Made by a program: the position numbers and the translations under genes | In this document: positions 32,406 to 46,439 of the stretch, piece by piece | Numbering within the stretch: the stretch's first letter is position 1 | Layout of the letters: each line of letters starts with the position of its first letter | Notes under the pieces: model-generated | What the model was told of the DNA's origin: nothing | Seen by the model: only the letters and a program-made list of their open reading frames with translations | Database searches by the model: none | Assembly (NCBI RefSeq): GCF_019703515.2 | Contig: NC_059393.1 | Location: 16,674,501-16,738,500, forward strand | Direction: 5' to 3' | Length of the DNA stretch: 64,000 bases | From: Myxocyprinus asiaticus | Taxonomy: Eukaryota; Chordata; Actinopteri; Cypriniformes; Catostomidae

Positions 32406-33196
32406 TTATTGTAAACAAGAAAGCATGTCATTGTGGATTAAAATGTAATTATTTATTCTGTGCTCTAATCCATCAGCGCAGTGTTTTGGAATCCATATCT
32501 TCTGGCTCTGAGCCAAAACACATGTAGAAGTATCATGGTCCTGATGATCGGTCACCCTTCTCTTCTTGAGTCTGGAGAATGTCAGAGGCCTGCCATCAGT
32601 CCAAGACCACTGTTCTGGACCACCTGTGAGCCCTGCACAAAATCAAAGCAGTATTCTTATTTACAGGGAAATTTTTACATTGAATTCCTTAAAAAATGAA
32701 GTACTGTAGTTGCACCTTGGTACAGTGATTGTATCAGATCTCAGTACCAACAAAAATGAATGATTACCATATTCATTTACCATGGTATTTACATGTACTC
32801 CATGGTACTATCATGGCACGTGGTAGGCTATTACCGTGGTACCATATCCAAACAGCATGGTAATTCCATAGTACTTTTGGGTACTTGCAATGTCTGTGCA
32901 CTCCAGAATGCTTGCTTTCCAGCAAACTTCCACATCCACTTCAAATCAGTCTTCGATTGCACACTTGTCAAGTGGCCCTCAAGCCTAATTTGGAGACAGG
33001 ACACCAATATTTAGGAGTAGAAAGGACAGATGTATAGTAATAAGTATGTGTGTATATGTTTCTCTGAGATAAATGGAGTTACATACAGCACGCAAGCACA
33101 TTGAGCGCTGCTCCAGCTAGCAACACCAGGTCCCAAAATATAACAGTTCCTCCGGTAGTGAGTCCAGCCATTAGGACAACCGATACTAACAGGCTT
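32406..33196 (-). CDS. frem1: frem1 C-terminal C-type lectin domain exons
   Basis: Three exons (33083-33196, 32902-32977, 32406-32632) encode a C-type lectin fold: CPNGWTHYRRNCYILG and WSSAQCAC, then GHLTSVQSKTDLKWMW, then LTGGPEQWSWTDGRPLTF and CVLAQSQKIWIPKHCADG. These carry the expected cysteine pairs and the WxW core. The WIGL-type strand usually found after the second block is reduced to FW-R-LTGG, so one junction (near 32902) is uncertain. The frame closes at TAA 32406-32408. This terminal domain separates FREM1 from FREM2, FREM3 and FRAS1. Individually these exons show no stop. Confidence 0.8.
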
Positions 33197-33709
33197 CTGA
33201 AACTTTGAAAGAGAGAAATGAAAGATGAAACGAGAGCCCGTTTCCATTATAAACTATCATTTTAAACAGTACACACTATTTAACTTGTGGATGGATGGAC
33301 AGATTTTAGTCTTGTGTTAGAGAAAATTCTTAAGCATATCTTGTGTTGCCGCACTCCTGAATCAGTTACAAAAGAGGCAGAGTCTCTTTGGGGAATCTGT
33401 ACTGATCCAGTGTCAGTAGACAATCCAGACCAATTCCAGATTGGAGTGATCTCTAGTTGAGAGTGGACTCGAGGTTCTGATATCTTTTCCTGTGGTCTCA
33501 GTGGAATAAGTCCATTAAACTAATGGACAAGATGATTATATGTCATATTGCAGCTTAATCTCGGCCTTAAGCAAACTATTATGCAGGAACACCTGAAAGG
33601 TATAGTTAGATCTGAGGAATAAATAATGAAAAACAGAGAAATTTGAGTAGTAATTTGAGAAATGTAGTACTGTAAGCACAAATAAAGGCAGAAAATGAAA
33701 AAAACCTAC

Positions 33710-34120
33710 TCTCCAAACTCTTTCTTGATTTTTGTTGTCCACCTTTAACAGATGTGCCTAAAAACATGGTCATTTCTAAAGTGAATAAAGTGTTTTAGTA
33801 ACACTTAAGGTGTTAAAAAAGTAAATGAGTAAGTTAGATGCTCTGACTCACTCTGTCTGTTTCTACCAAGGATCCTCAGCTGCCTCTGGCCTTGACTACT
33901 AAAAGCCTGATCATGAGGTTCTTCCTCCCTTTAATGACTGAAGTGAGTGCAATAAGAGACGTCCCATCTCGGCTGATCGTCCTCCCAAAGGATTGTGGTC
34001 TTGGGTCTGGAGTGTATTTCTCAACTTGTGGTGGATCATGTTTGTAGAGGTGTGGGAAGCTTTGGAAAGGATGTTGCTTCTCATCTTCATCAACAATAAA
34101 GCCATTTTGATTACTCTTGC
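33710..34120 (-). CDS. frem1: frem1 linker exons before the lectin domain
   Basis: Exon 33900-34120 is open for 73 codons (KSNQNGFIVDEDEKQHPFQS onward, ending near KNLMIRLL). A 33-base micro-exon at 33710-33742 (VDNKNQERVWR) follows. Phases join the Calx-beta exon at 35718 on one side and the lectin exon at 33196 on the other. No domain is recognised in the linker; it is rich in charged residues and proline. Confidence 0.6.
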
Positions 34121-34439
34121 CTGAAGGGAAAAATGTTCTCAGATAATATAGAAATATTGTGTAATATGGGTATGTAGAGTAAGGCCAGAAACATACTTTA
34201 CGCAAATACATGTATGCAGATGAAAAGACTTGGCCAACGTGCGGTTCGGTTGAACATGCTTAAGTTCTTGCGTTACTGTGGTGGTAACAAACCTAAGTAC
34301 TCAAAGGGGTGATAAAGTTACCTTCAAAACTTTGAACCATTAAACTTGATATGTCAACATGTAATTATATGGGTACGTTTCTTTAAATATATTGACTTTA
34401 ACATTCCTACTCAGCAATATTCTCCTCAAACTGTTGCTC

Positions 34440-35115
34440 TGCCACACTGAAAGCCCTAAGTTGACAGAATGAGTAAACTCATTCCCTCAACTGAATTGAG
34501 TAATGGCATCTCCAAAACTTGTGTAATTAAGTTCACTTAACTTGGTGTTTATATAGAATGAAATTAACTATTTAAGTTAAGGTAACTAGATGCAAGTAGA
34601 CTTAACTCAAATTTGTTTCTACTTAATCATTTTAGTTGAATTGACTCAAATGTAGATCATACAATAATACAGCTGAAATAAAGATTCTAGGAGAATAATT
34701 AATTTTAATTACATATAAAATAGAACCTCAGTTGCACATGCACAAGGTGAACTAAAATAGACTTAACAGATTCCAACTTGACCAAAGGGGACACCGATCA
34801 CCCTAATGGTGACATCACACAAAACAATTATTTGCAACAAAACTACATACTGTAAATAATACTACAAAAGAGCTAAAACCTCTATTAATTCTTAATGACA
34901 ACTATTTAAATGCCCCCATAAGTTCACTTTGACCAAGGAAACATAATTAAATAATTCAAGTGCAATGGATTATGGGTAATCCCCACATCCTCAATTTTGT
35001 ACACAATTGTTTTAGTTATTAACACTTAAAATTCTAGGTCTATAGATTTTTAAGATCAATAAGTTAAATACACATAGATATTTGAGTTATGAGCCTAAAA
35101 CTTGACACCTCTTGA
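34440..35115. repeat. Dispersed repeat, copy 2 (inverse of 10028-10620)
   Basis: Shares caaaggggacaccgatcacc, ctaatggtgacatcac, caattttgtacacaattgtt-like and ttaagttaaggtaactagat with copy 1 in opposite orientation. Non-coding. The adjoining DNA at 35119-35250 resembles 14220-14390 (cgcatgtgtcgaatg, aggctgagcgct). Confidence 0.6.
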
Positions 35116-35306
35116 CATTGTTGGCCCGCATAGCAGTCGTAGTGCGCATGTGTCGAATGTGTCCATATGGGCTTGCGGTCAAAAGACTATACTTTGAAAG
35201 GCTGAGCGCTTGACTGTGTGCAAGAAAGAACGGAATGTACAAAAACAAAATATACCCTAGCCTTTACAAGATGAGGGTTACAGATCAGATTGGATTACAG
35301 ATGGAT

Positions 35307-35710
35307 TTTCTCCCCTTTTCCCCCAATTTGGAATGCCCAATTCCCAATGCGCTCCAAGTCCTCGTGGTGGCGTAGTGACTCGCCTCAATCCGGGTGACGG
35401 AGGACGATTCTAAATTGCCTCCGTGTCTGAGACCGTCAATCCGCGCATCTTATCACGTGGCTTGTTGAGCGCATTACCACTGAGACGTGGCGCATGTGGA
35501 AGTTCACGCTATTCTCCGAGGCTGCATCCATGCACAACTCACCACGCGTCCCACCGAGAGTGAGAACCACATTATAGTGACCACGAGGAGGTTAACCATA
35601 CGTGACTCTACCCACCCTAGCAACTGGGCCAACTGGTTGCTTAGGAAGCCTGACTGGAGTCACTCAGCACACCCTGGATTTGAACTTGCGACTCCATGTG
35701 TGGTAGTCAG
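35307..35710 (-). repeat. SINE family A, 5'-truncated copy beside a frem1 splice donor
   Basis: Reverse orientation: begins tttctccccttttcccccaa, then gcccaattcccaatgcgctc and so on. It stops at ggtagtcag, so about 30 bases of the tRNA-like head are missing. The break lies at 35710, next to the donor gtaaaat (35711-35717, minus strand). Confidence 0.85.
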
Positions 35711-35717
35711 ATTTTAC

Positions 35718-37083
35718 CATTTCTAGGATCCACAATCTCAACTGCGGCCTTGTACTGCTGTCCCAAAACAGCATTCTTTGGAGTCTTCAAAACCACCTCA
35801 AATTTCTCATGGTTCTCTTCAAGCCCATCACCTTTGAGGTAAATGTAGGTTAAATTTGAGGTAAAAGACAAAGGTAAATTGGTTCATTAGCATATTCGTG
35901 TACAAAGATAAAGAATCAAAGTAAATGGAAACAGCAGAAGTTTGAGGTGATAACCACCTGGATCAAACTGTATAAGACTGGCAGGACTGTGAGTGAAATC
36001 TTTCCCAACTTTGGCAGTTCCCTCTTCTACCTGGGAGAAAAAAAGCAATACTTATCCCATCCCTCCAAACCACATGTATTCAAATATTATTCAATTTAAA
36101 TATGCCGCATCAAGACAAGATGCGAGAACCAAAGATGTTCGACATCATTTATGTCAAGCCTGGCATGACCTAGGGAGGGGAACATTTCCATGACTGAGCT
36201 TACTGTGAATTTGTTGACAGTAGGTCGAACGTTCGTCAGCTGAAATCGATCTGTGCTTACCGAAATTTGAATCACTGCCCCCAGTGGCTGAAGTTGGAAG
36301 TGTTGTTAAATGTATCAGTGGGTGAAATGTCCACAGAGTGGCGCTAAAGCGAATTGTCCATTTAGCTGTAAATTATGTAATACAGTCAACAGAAATGCAT
36401 ATTTTATTAACCATACGGCCTAACACAAACCCTAAACTTAACAAACAATAGAGTAAAAACCTCCGAATTGCACTCACCATTGTTTATGTGAACGTGATTA
36501 CTTCCTGGTTTCCATAGGACCAGAACCCTTGTCTATGAGGCTGCTCGTGCAACATGCTATCAGTAGCGCTGCATGAAAACGTAACACATTCGAACTGATC
36601 CAAAATGTCAGACAGGGTATGGCCCTTTCAGTAACTGGAGAATGATGTTAATTTCAGGGTACCAGAATATTCACTAGTAACATTTCCACTGAATAATGTC
36701 TTACATTTTGGTCTGTAGCATTCCTCATACAAAGCTATCAAAGCTATCAAATGCAAATCATTTAGACTACTTTATAGAGCTCGACAGCCCCAGTCTCCAT
36801 TACGGAAAAGAGCAATCTGGACGTTCTGTAATATATCTTCTTTTGTGTTCCACAGAAGAAAGTCATATGGGTTTGGAACGAGATGAGGGTGAGTAAATGA
36901 TTACAGAATTTTCATTATTGGTTTAATATTTATTTATACTGTAGTAAACCACACCTGTATGCTGATGATGCTGGATCTTTGCTATTCCCACTGCGGACCA
37001 CCTGCATGGCTAGAGTTCCTACATTCTCACAAAAACGGTAAAAAGAAACCGACAGCTCCACACGAGACCACCTGAATTCCATC
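35718..37083 (-). CDS. frem1: frem1 Calx-beta domain exons
   Basis: Three exons encode a Calx-beta fold: 36955-37083 (FRWSRVELSVSFYRFCENVG, LAMQVVRSGNSKDPASSAY), 35958-36030 (VEEGTAKVGKDFTHSPASLI) and 35718-35831 (EENHEKFEVVLKTPKNAVLG, AAVEIVDPRNG). The last two join in phase. The phase between 36955-37083 and 36030 does not work with any donor I see, so a short exon was missed or a splice site is lost. The donor of 35718-35831 is separated from a SINE by only seven bases. Confidence 0.75.
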
Positions 37084-37564
37084 CTGTTTTGGCAGTTGAA
37101 AAAGTCAAAATCACATAGGATCTGAAATTATACTGTCCAGAATTCCAATAGAATGTGAGTCAGTCATTCAATTGTCAAGTATACAACTACTTTATTTGCT
37201 GTATCAACTTGTCTTCTTTGCACTGAAAACTCACAAAATGCAAAGTTTAGTACTAGAAAGAATGGAATATTTATCAATGATATCAAATTAAGTATTCAAC
37301 TAAAATTATTAGTATTATTAAATACACCCTATGTAGAATAAAATAGCTTTCTCTAGGCAACTGATATGACTGGAGTCTTCATGCAGACTTACATCTATTT
37401 AGAAACATTTGCTAAAAGTACTTTACATTTCTTAAAACTTTGTAAAAAAAAAATTCAGTAGAGGAGGTTACTAAGTGTGCATTTAATGTTCAGTGGTTGC
37501 ATTTGTGCATATGTTGGTTTAGGCTCTGTATTGTAATCAAAACAAATGATAAAAGTACAAACAC

Positions 37565-40500
37565 CTCTGGAAGTATGTTGTTTCCTGCAGGATCTATGAC
37601 TTGGAACTCAAAGCTGTCTGCTGTCACTTCCATATCAGTAAGTATGACATAGCGCACTGCTTTCTGGTCCATATCTTTCTGTATAAAGCACCCTTTAATG
37701 TAGGCACCTATAATGACCAAGAATTTACATTAAAATTTGGACACAGTCTATGCATATTATAAAGACAGCCCACACCATAACCCATGCACTTGCCTGTGAG
37801 AGCATTCTCAAGGTAACCAAAGTGTGGAGGCCTTGTGATTGTGAACTCAAGTGTGTCATCTGGGCTGTCTGGATCTGAGGCTTGCAGCTCTTTGGAGGTG
37901 ATTTAAATGCCCTGTTTGCCATCCGGAAGATTCTCCACAGTACTTGGAATCCCTTTATTTACAACACTGGGAAGTGTTTTATCCAGTATCTCTATCTGTG
38001 TAAGGAAATTAGATTAATTCAAGCTAAAGAGAAGTCATTGAAACTGCAATACTTTTACATTACCACTAGAGGGAAGCATTACAGTATCACAAACAGAAAA
38101 CACTTGCATTTTATAGTCATTGCTTACTGTAGCCAAAAAAAAAAAAAAAAAAATATTGTCTAGAAATGTTAAAACTCAGTTTGCCTTTTTATTATCTAAT
38201 GATTTTATTTTTAGACAAACAGGGTATTTATTTAATTTTTGTTTATTTATCTATTACATTAGAAGAGTTTTATTTTATTTTATTAACAGTAAAACGAGAT
38301 TTTAGACTGAGAATTCAGTTTTTTTTTTTCTAAGATTGGAAAATAACAAGTGTTTTGAATTCATGGATCTTCAAATGTTATTTTTTTAAAGAAAAGTGCA
38401 TATCAATAAAATAAAATAACTATAAATATGATATATCATAAACAAAATACATGATTAATACATTAATATATTCTAAACATAAATTATAATAAATTACTAT
38501 ATATTTTATTATTTTATTGTGTTATTATATTTAAAATTAGTTCAACTTGAATTATTAATAAGAATATTTTTTTAAATAATTGTATTTATTTCAATATGTT
38601 TTGTTGTTTATTCATTTAGGTGTTTTTTAAGATTCGAAAAAAAAATAAAATAAAATAAATAAATAAATAAAAAACACGTGCTTTGAATTTGTGGATCTTC
38701 AAATTTTATTTTTAAAAGAAAAGTTCATATCAATTAAGTATAAATATTAGATTTCATAAGCAAACTACATAAACAATACATTACTATATTCTAAACATAA
38801 ATGATTATACTATATATTGTATTATTTTATTGTGTGACTTTCCAGAAGAGTTAAAAAATAGAGAGCTGTGGATTAAGACAGTAAAATGGGAGAAGATGGC
38901 AAATTTACTGTCACTCTCAGCAGCTGTAATAGAAACCCCCTCGCAGCTGTTGTAATTCGTTTTTTTAAACTAATTCCAGGGTAATATAACACAAAGCATA
39001 ATGTTATAAATTCACACCCAATATTTAAAAAAAAAATGACAACATAAAAAAGTTTGATAGATTTACGCTGCTAAATAAGGCGGGAACGCGTCATCACAGT
39101 CTGTGAAAAGCTCTTTTTGCGTGAGAAGAGAGGTGGATATAATTTATGACCATCCGGGTCTCAGGGGTCGCGCGTTTAGACAAGCACGCGGTTTTGGCTC
39201 AGGGTAGCAGTGCGCGAGTTCAGCCAAGTGATGGTGGGCGCGCTCCCTCAGGACGCGAACAAAGTTTTCAGCAGGTACACCTGTGCGGGCGGGAGAGCCA
39301 TTCTCTCGGTGGCACAAGGCTGGATGTGCCGGCCAGCGCGTTTGCCGCCTTGCTGACCGTTTACAGAATATTAAATTGTGTCGCAGGCCTCGAGGGAGCG
39401 ACGTTATGACATGGTGAATGGCACCGGACCTGCACGCGCACCTGGCCAGCAAAGCCTCTCTGTTTAACATGCAATACAAACGGGAGCGCTTTGTTAACCC
39501 GCTACTCTCCTGCTGTGCTAACTGGTTAGTATGCAAGCCCTTGACTTGACAGTTACAGTGCGTTAAGTAGGCTAAAATTAAACAATAAATATGGTTAAAT
39601 CCCCTTGTAATAAAATTACCTTGGTAACCATAGCGATATATTTACTACACTAAAACAAGGCTAACACCACAGTCATTAAAAAATGAAAAAACAAAAGATA
39701 AGGACAAAATGTTAACATAATTATAAATATTCTGAAAGCTTCTTACAAAACTACATACTAAGGAGATTAATTAACAATAACTTAACTTTGGTAACAACAG
39801 CATTAGTTGTTTATCATTGTATATTTTTGAAAGGGCCTGATGAAAATCAGTGTTTTATGAGTTTTTTTTTTTTTTTTTTTTAGTAGGTTTTACTATTTAA
39901 GACAAGTTAAGCTCAGTCAGTAGCATTTGTGGCACAATGTTAATTGTCTTATAATAAAATATTATAATAAAAGTGAATGGGGCCAGTCCAAAAACATTAA
40001 AATACACACGTTTCAAAATTATTGCCACAAGAAATAAACAATCAGAGGTGTAGATTCTGGTCAATGGAAACATGTAAATGCTTTATGCCTCAATCGTGTA
40101 GCATTCCTTTATGAGGAATTCTCATTTTTATGTTCATTGGTTGTGGTTGAATGTGCTTATATGAGATGTCAGCAGTCTACCTTTATAGTGAACACTGATT
40201 CTGAAAGAGTGAACTCATTCTTCAGCTGTCCATACTCTAAATAACCTTCATTAGTTCTATCATTGGGCTGAAAGGTGAACCTGTCAATCTAAGCTCGCCC
40301 ATTAAGATGGTGGTAAGCGAGATCCATGTTGTTGATGTTTGATGTGTGAAACGGGGCTTAGGAAGTGCAACTTGCCATATTGTGGGCTTTGAATTATGTT
40401 GTAGGTGATATTCTCCAGAGCTGTGTCTGGATCAGTCAGTTTCAAGTCATCAGTGGAAATGATCTTCACAGTGCCCTCTGTGAGCTGAAGGCCTTTGTTG

Positions 40501-40590
40501 ATGCTCAGGGTGGGTGGGATACGGTCACTATTTTCCACAGTAAATAGAATCGTCCCACTTCTGGATGCCACACCACTGCTGACAACAAAG
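37565..40590 (-). CDS. frem1: frem1 CSPG-repeat exons next to the Calx-beta domain
   Basis: Exons 40372-40590 (ASRSGTILFTVENSDRIPPT, ITYNIIQSPQYGK), 40181-40280 (NDRTNEGYLEYGQLKNEF), 37794-37995 (IEILDKTLPSVVNKGIPSTV, KELQASDPDSPDDTLEFTIT) and 37565-37707 (FIQKDMDQKAVRYVILTDME, DSFEFQVIDPAGN). They join in consistent phase and build CSPG-type repeats. Exon 37794-37995 has an in-frame TAA at 37903-37905 and a GC donor (gcaagt). The donor at 40372 (aa|gttgca) is weak. Confidence 0.75.
38130..38870. repeat. AT-rich intron with internal near-duplicate
   Basis: Two related AT-rich blocks (about 38330-38540 and 38630-38840) share ttgaattcatggatcttcaaa-like and aaagaaaagtgcatatcaat-like motifs and taaacataaat. 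Homopolymer A runs occur at 38137-38155 and 38638. No coding sequence is seen. Confidence 0.6.
39061..39515. other. CpG-rich island inside a frem1 intron
   Basis: I count about 35 CpG dinucleotides in 455 bases, including gggtcgcgcgtttag, agcacgcggtt and gccggccagcgcgtttgccg. The island sits in otherwise very AT-rich intron DNA. Both strands carry open frames (39146-39409 plus; 39144-39536 minus) as expected from high GC, and neither resembles a known protein. It could be a promoter or CpG island, or a captured repeat. Confidence 0.5.
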
Positions 40591-41054
40591 CTGAGAGTTA
40601 AAATTTTGTGTCAGAATTTTGTTAATAATAAGGTTCAGATATGTTCTAACACTTCCTTTATAAACAACTAAGTCTCATAGAAATGGTGTTTCCCGTGAAT
40701 TACCAAGCATTAATTGTCCGGCTACAGTTCCACAATGAACCGAAAATACTTTTACACTTCTCATAATAGCATAAAAGATCTCTAACATGGTGTTTTGCGC
40801 CGTTGCTTCTGCAAAGCATCTCTCACTCCCAGTCACTCCCCACCCGCTGTACGCGCGTATGCTCACACGCACTGGAACCACCTAGCTGCATCCGAGACGC
40901 CAAGGCATTTTGAGGACACAACATCGTTTGAGGTAAGTAACATTAACTAACATTACAGTATCCACTGCAGTTATCCACTCGTCCAAACACAATTTTATCA
41001 TTATCAATGTACAACATGCAAACAGATAACTTTACTGCAGCGGTTATATATTAG

Positions 41055-41165
41055 ATTAACGTTAATCTAATGTTAGCTAAATTAGGGACCGTTAACATTA
41101 GCTAACATTAGATTAACGTTAATCTAATGTTAGCTAAGTTAGGGAACGTTAACGTTAGCTAACGA
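41055..41165. repeat. Tandem palindromic gttagctaac-type repeat
   Basis: Contains the perfect palindrome agattaacgttaatct twice, about 60 bases apart (41053 and 41112), each followed by aatgttagctaa and a gttaacattagctaac or gttaacgttagctaac block. More single motifs continue to about 41300. Likely to form hairpins or a cruciform. Confidence 0.75.
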
Positions 41166-41683
41166 TGTTAGCTGTCAGTCTCCTTGCTTATGTTGACTGA
41201 CATATCCGGCTGCTTTTCGTGGAAAACAATGTATAACGTATGTAAAGTTATATCTAGCTAGCTAACGTTAGCTAATTATCTAACGTTAACGTTATTACCA
41301 GAGGCTCTGACAACGTAATTATTTTCAGCATCTCAGGAGCAAGTTGGCTCATCATGTAACCAGGGGTCGACATTAACGCTTGTCCGGGACAAGTGGATTT
41401 TTTAAGTGAAAGAGAATTTTACTTGCCCGTCCGGACAAGCAGACTGATTAAAACGTCAGTAACGAAAAAACAACAGGCTATATTTGTGATAGGCTAGGCC
41501 TGTGTCACTTATTACAAAGTTCATATTCTTATTCTGCAGTTGAAAATAATCCAGAGTGCGCAATTTTATAATTTAGTTATGGCAAATCGTTTAGGACATC
41601 TACTTTGTGCATGACATGAGTAATTTTTCCAACAGTTTTTTACAGACAGATTGTTTCACTTTTAATTGACTATATCACAATTC

Positions 41684-43263
<1,580 letters not shown>

Positions 43264-43265
43264 GT

Positions 43266-45530
43266 CTGCAGCTCCGCAGACAACGGTGCGGTTGTGGATT
43301 GTGTCTCTTGAGTGTTGATTTCACGCTACGTTGTTACCTATTTGGTGAGACGCAATGCTGGAAATAATACAACGTCCATCTTTTACTCTCCGTGACATCG
43401 AGCTTATAGCTAACTAGCTAACCACATAGCTACTTTCATACCTTGTCAGCTGAGTGGAAGCTAATGTATAAACATGTATTCACCAAACTGTTTTGTTCAG
43501 GATTTGCAGTTTGGCACCCCCTTCAACTGAACAATTCCAGTCGTTGCATATACAAAATGTAATATTTAAAATTCTGGTTTTCCCCTGTTGAAAGTTTCTC
43601 CTGAACTTGTATAGCAGAATACGGTGTAACACTGCTGCCGCTGTTTATCTCTTGACACGGTAACAGCGAACCATGAGTTATTGTTTGTGACTGTTTTGTT
43701 ATTAACAGCGAAATATTGCTGATGATGTTTTGATAAGCAAGAAAACTGTGCTTTAGTACAATTTAGAGGTACTTGTACTTTACTTGAGTATTACCATGGC
43801 ATTTTCTATTACTTCAACTCCACTACATTTCAGAGAGAAATATTGTACTTTTTCCACTGCGTTTTTTTTTTTTTTAACAGCTATAGTTTCTAGTTATGTT
43901 TCATACAAAGCAAAGATAAGCCAGGAATCTAGCAAATCCAGTCAAAAGAATACCAAATTAACTATATCAGCCACCATATCGGTAATCTGTGAATTTCCCC
44001 CCTCTAAAATTGGTATCGTATCGGTCTCAAAAATCCCATATCGGTCGGGCTCTAATTATAATCGTACAGTAAAGACCAACAGTAGTTTTATGTTGCATTT
44101 CATTCTGAATGTTTACTTGAATAGCCTACTGCTGTTAAAACTTTTAAAGCTGTAAAAGAAAGCACTGAATTTTCTTAATTTGTATTTTTTTGTTCTATTA
44201 TTTATCTATTTCTATTCATTGCTGTTTTTTGTTATTTTATTACTGACTGTTTACTAGTCTTGAATAATTACTTAACATTCTTCGATAATTAACATATTAG
44301 GTAGTGTTATTATTTGTTGTGGTATTGAAACTGGTATTGAGAATTGTCAAATTTCACTACAGACTACTAGTGCCCGACCGATTTATCGGTGTTAAGCAGT
44401 GCAGAGTTAAGCGGTGTCTTCACGGCAAGTTGCTAACTAGTTTGTGAAATATATATTGAAAAGTTCATAAACAATGACCTCATCATTTCCCTTTTCAATA
44501 TAACTAATATAACGTTAACCCTGTCCCTGAGAACCATGTCACTCATGTTTATCACATCTGTTTGCTATGTTAGCCAGCTATAGTTTGTCATTGCATCTTT
44601 TTGCAGCTCAGCAGACAACGGTGCGGTGGTGGATTGTGTCTGTTAAGTGTTGATTTCACGCTACTTTGTTACCTATTTGGTGAGATGCAATGCTGGAAAA
44701 TAAATAAATTCCATCTTTTACTCTGTGACAACAAGCTTATAGCTAACTAGTTAACCACATAGCTACTTTTATTGCTTTTCAGCTGAGTGGAAGCTAATGT
44801 GTAAACATGTATTCACCAGACTGTTTTATTCAGGATTCACAGTTTGATACCCCCTTAAACCGAACAATTCCAGTCATTGCATTTACAAAATGTAATATTT
44901 AAAAGTGGTTTTCCACCATTGAAAGTTTCCCCTGAACTTGTATAGCAGAATACGGTGTAATACCACTGCCGCTGTTTATCTCTTGACTCATCAGGTGTAA
45001 ATGCTTCTTGTTTTACAGCCTGCCCCTAATTGACTGGCAGTATTAAAATAGTCAGCATTTGACTGATACTAAACAGTACTTATGTTTATTTAGCTATTCA
45101 TTTTATTTTTATTTATTCTTTATTGAAATGGTCAGCAACTGACTGATACTGAACATACAGTACTGATTTTTATTTAGCTATAATTTTTATTTATTCTTTA
45201 TTTAAATGGTCAGCAACTGACTGATACTGAACATACAGTACGATGTTTATTTAGCTATTTATTGTGTTTTTATTCTTTATTTTATCAGTGTTCTTTTCTA
45301 GAATTTGTTGACAGTGTATAATAATAATGTCAAATATTCTTTGATAAAAATATTTAAGAAAGCAGCCTTCTGAGTACTTTTGCATAGTCATATCGCACAA
45401 TCCACATAGAAAAGGTTTGTTTTCATTCCAGCTCAAAAATTAGCTATATCGGCCACCATATTGGTAATCATGAATTTTCCCCCTCTAAAATCGGTATCAG
45501 TCTCAAAAATCCCATATTGGTCGGGCTCTA
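43266..45530. repeat. Direct duplication of about 390 bp within the composite element
   Basis: 43273-43660 and 44607-44997 are clearly related along their length: cagacaacggtgcggt, tgttgatttcacgctac, cagctgagtggaagctaatg, aacatgtattcacca and gcagaatacggtgtaa. A second pair follows each: the tatatcagccaccatatcgg-type block at 43965-44055 and at 45442-45530, ending tcggtcgggctcta. The unit is therefore larger, about 1.4 kb with divergence. Confidence 0.75.
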
Positions 45531-46053
45531 AAGACTACTGAAATTTTGATATTGTGTTAATGTATAGCCTATATTGTATATGGTAGATCTTGCTGCAAAA
45601 ACATGATGGAAAAAGTAGATCTCATTCCTTAGAACTATGTGCGTCACTGCTTTTAATGGTGGCAATGGAGGCTTTTGTTTATTTGACTACCATGCGTGAT
45701 AAAATAATTCCCATATGACAATAGCCTCCAGTGCAGTTTACATTTCTGTCACAGAGAATTGAGTTGATTGCATAGGTACACTATTAGGTTGTGCATTAGT
45801 CATAATTTTAGGAAACACACAACATAAACTTTGACATGTTACTTGAGCATGTAACTTAAATGTCCTTTTTTTCTTTCCGGACAAGTAACTTTTTTTACTC
45901 AGACAAGTGAATGACCAATTTACTTGTCCAGAGGACAAGCACATTACAGTGCTGAATGTCGAGCCCTGATTAGGCTATTTGTAATGTTAACTAATTAAGT
46001 TTAAGTAATGCTACTGTTTTAAGCTTAATGTTTGTACCCTTGATTTTCAGATC

Positions 46054-46137
46054 ATGAGCATTTTTAAATATTTCAAGAAGAGGGAGCGAAGTCCACCACC
46101 AGATGAGGAAGAAACAGCTACTGAGGTCGCTAGCTAG
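46054..46137 (+). CDS. Short N-terminal-like ORF, probably transposon-derived
   Basis: ATG just after an acceptor-like ttttcag opens 27 codons, MSIFKYFKKRERSPPPDEEE and a few more. This resembles the short lysine/acid-rich start of hAT- or ZMYM-type transposon proteins, but the frame then stops. It lies just outside the composite element. The following GC-rich stretch (46240-46440, gagggacagcagg-type repeats) shows no continued frame. Tentative. Confidence 0.3.
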   Translation: MSIFKYFKKRERSPPPDEEETATEVAS

Positions 46138-46439
46138 GATAGCTAGCATAGTTAGATGGCAAGTCAAAAGCCAAACAGATTATTCATAGGGTTTTTTCAA
46201 GAAATAAACTGGAGGAATTTGAACGTTACTTGTTTCTTTGTAGCAGAAGAGACATTTTCTCCAGGTAGCAGAAGAGACCGCAGGGGCAGCAGGAGAGACA
46301 GCCTCAGCTGACTCTCATAGAGGGACAGACATTCAGAGAGGGGCAGCGGGTCAGCAGGGGAGACAACCTCCCCTGAGGGAGGGACAGCAGGTGATTTTGA
46401 CAGCAAAGAAAGGGGCAGTAGCAAAGAAAGGGGCAGTAG

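Noticed and set aside
39144..39536. 130-codon minus-strand frame in the CpG island
   Set aside because: Long frames on both strands are expected from the base composition; no recognisable protein.
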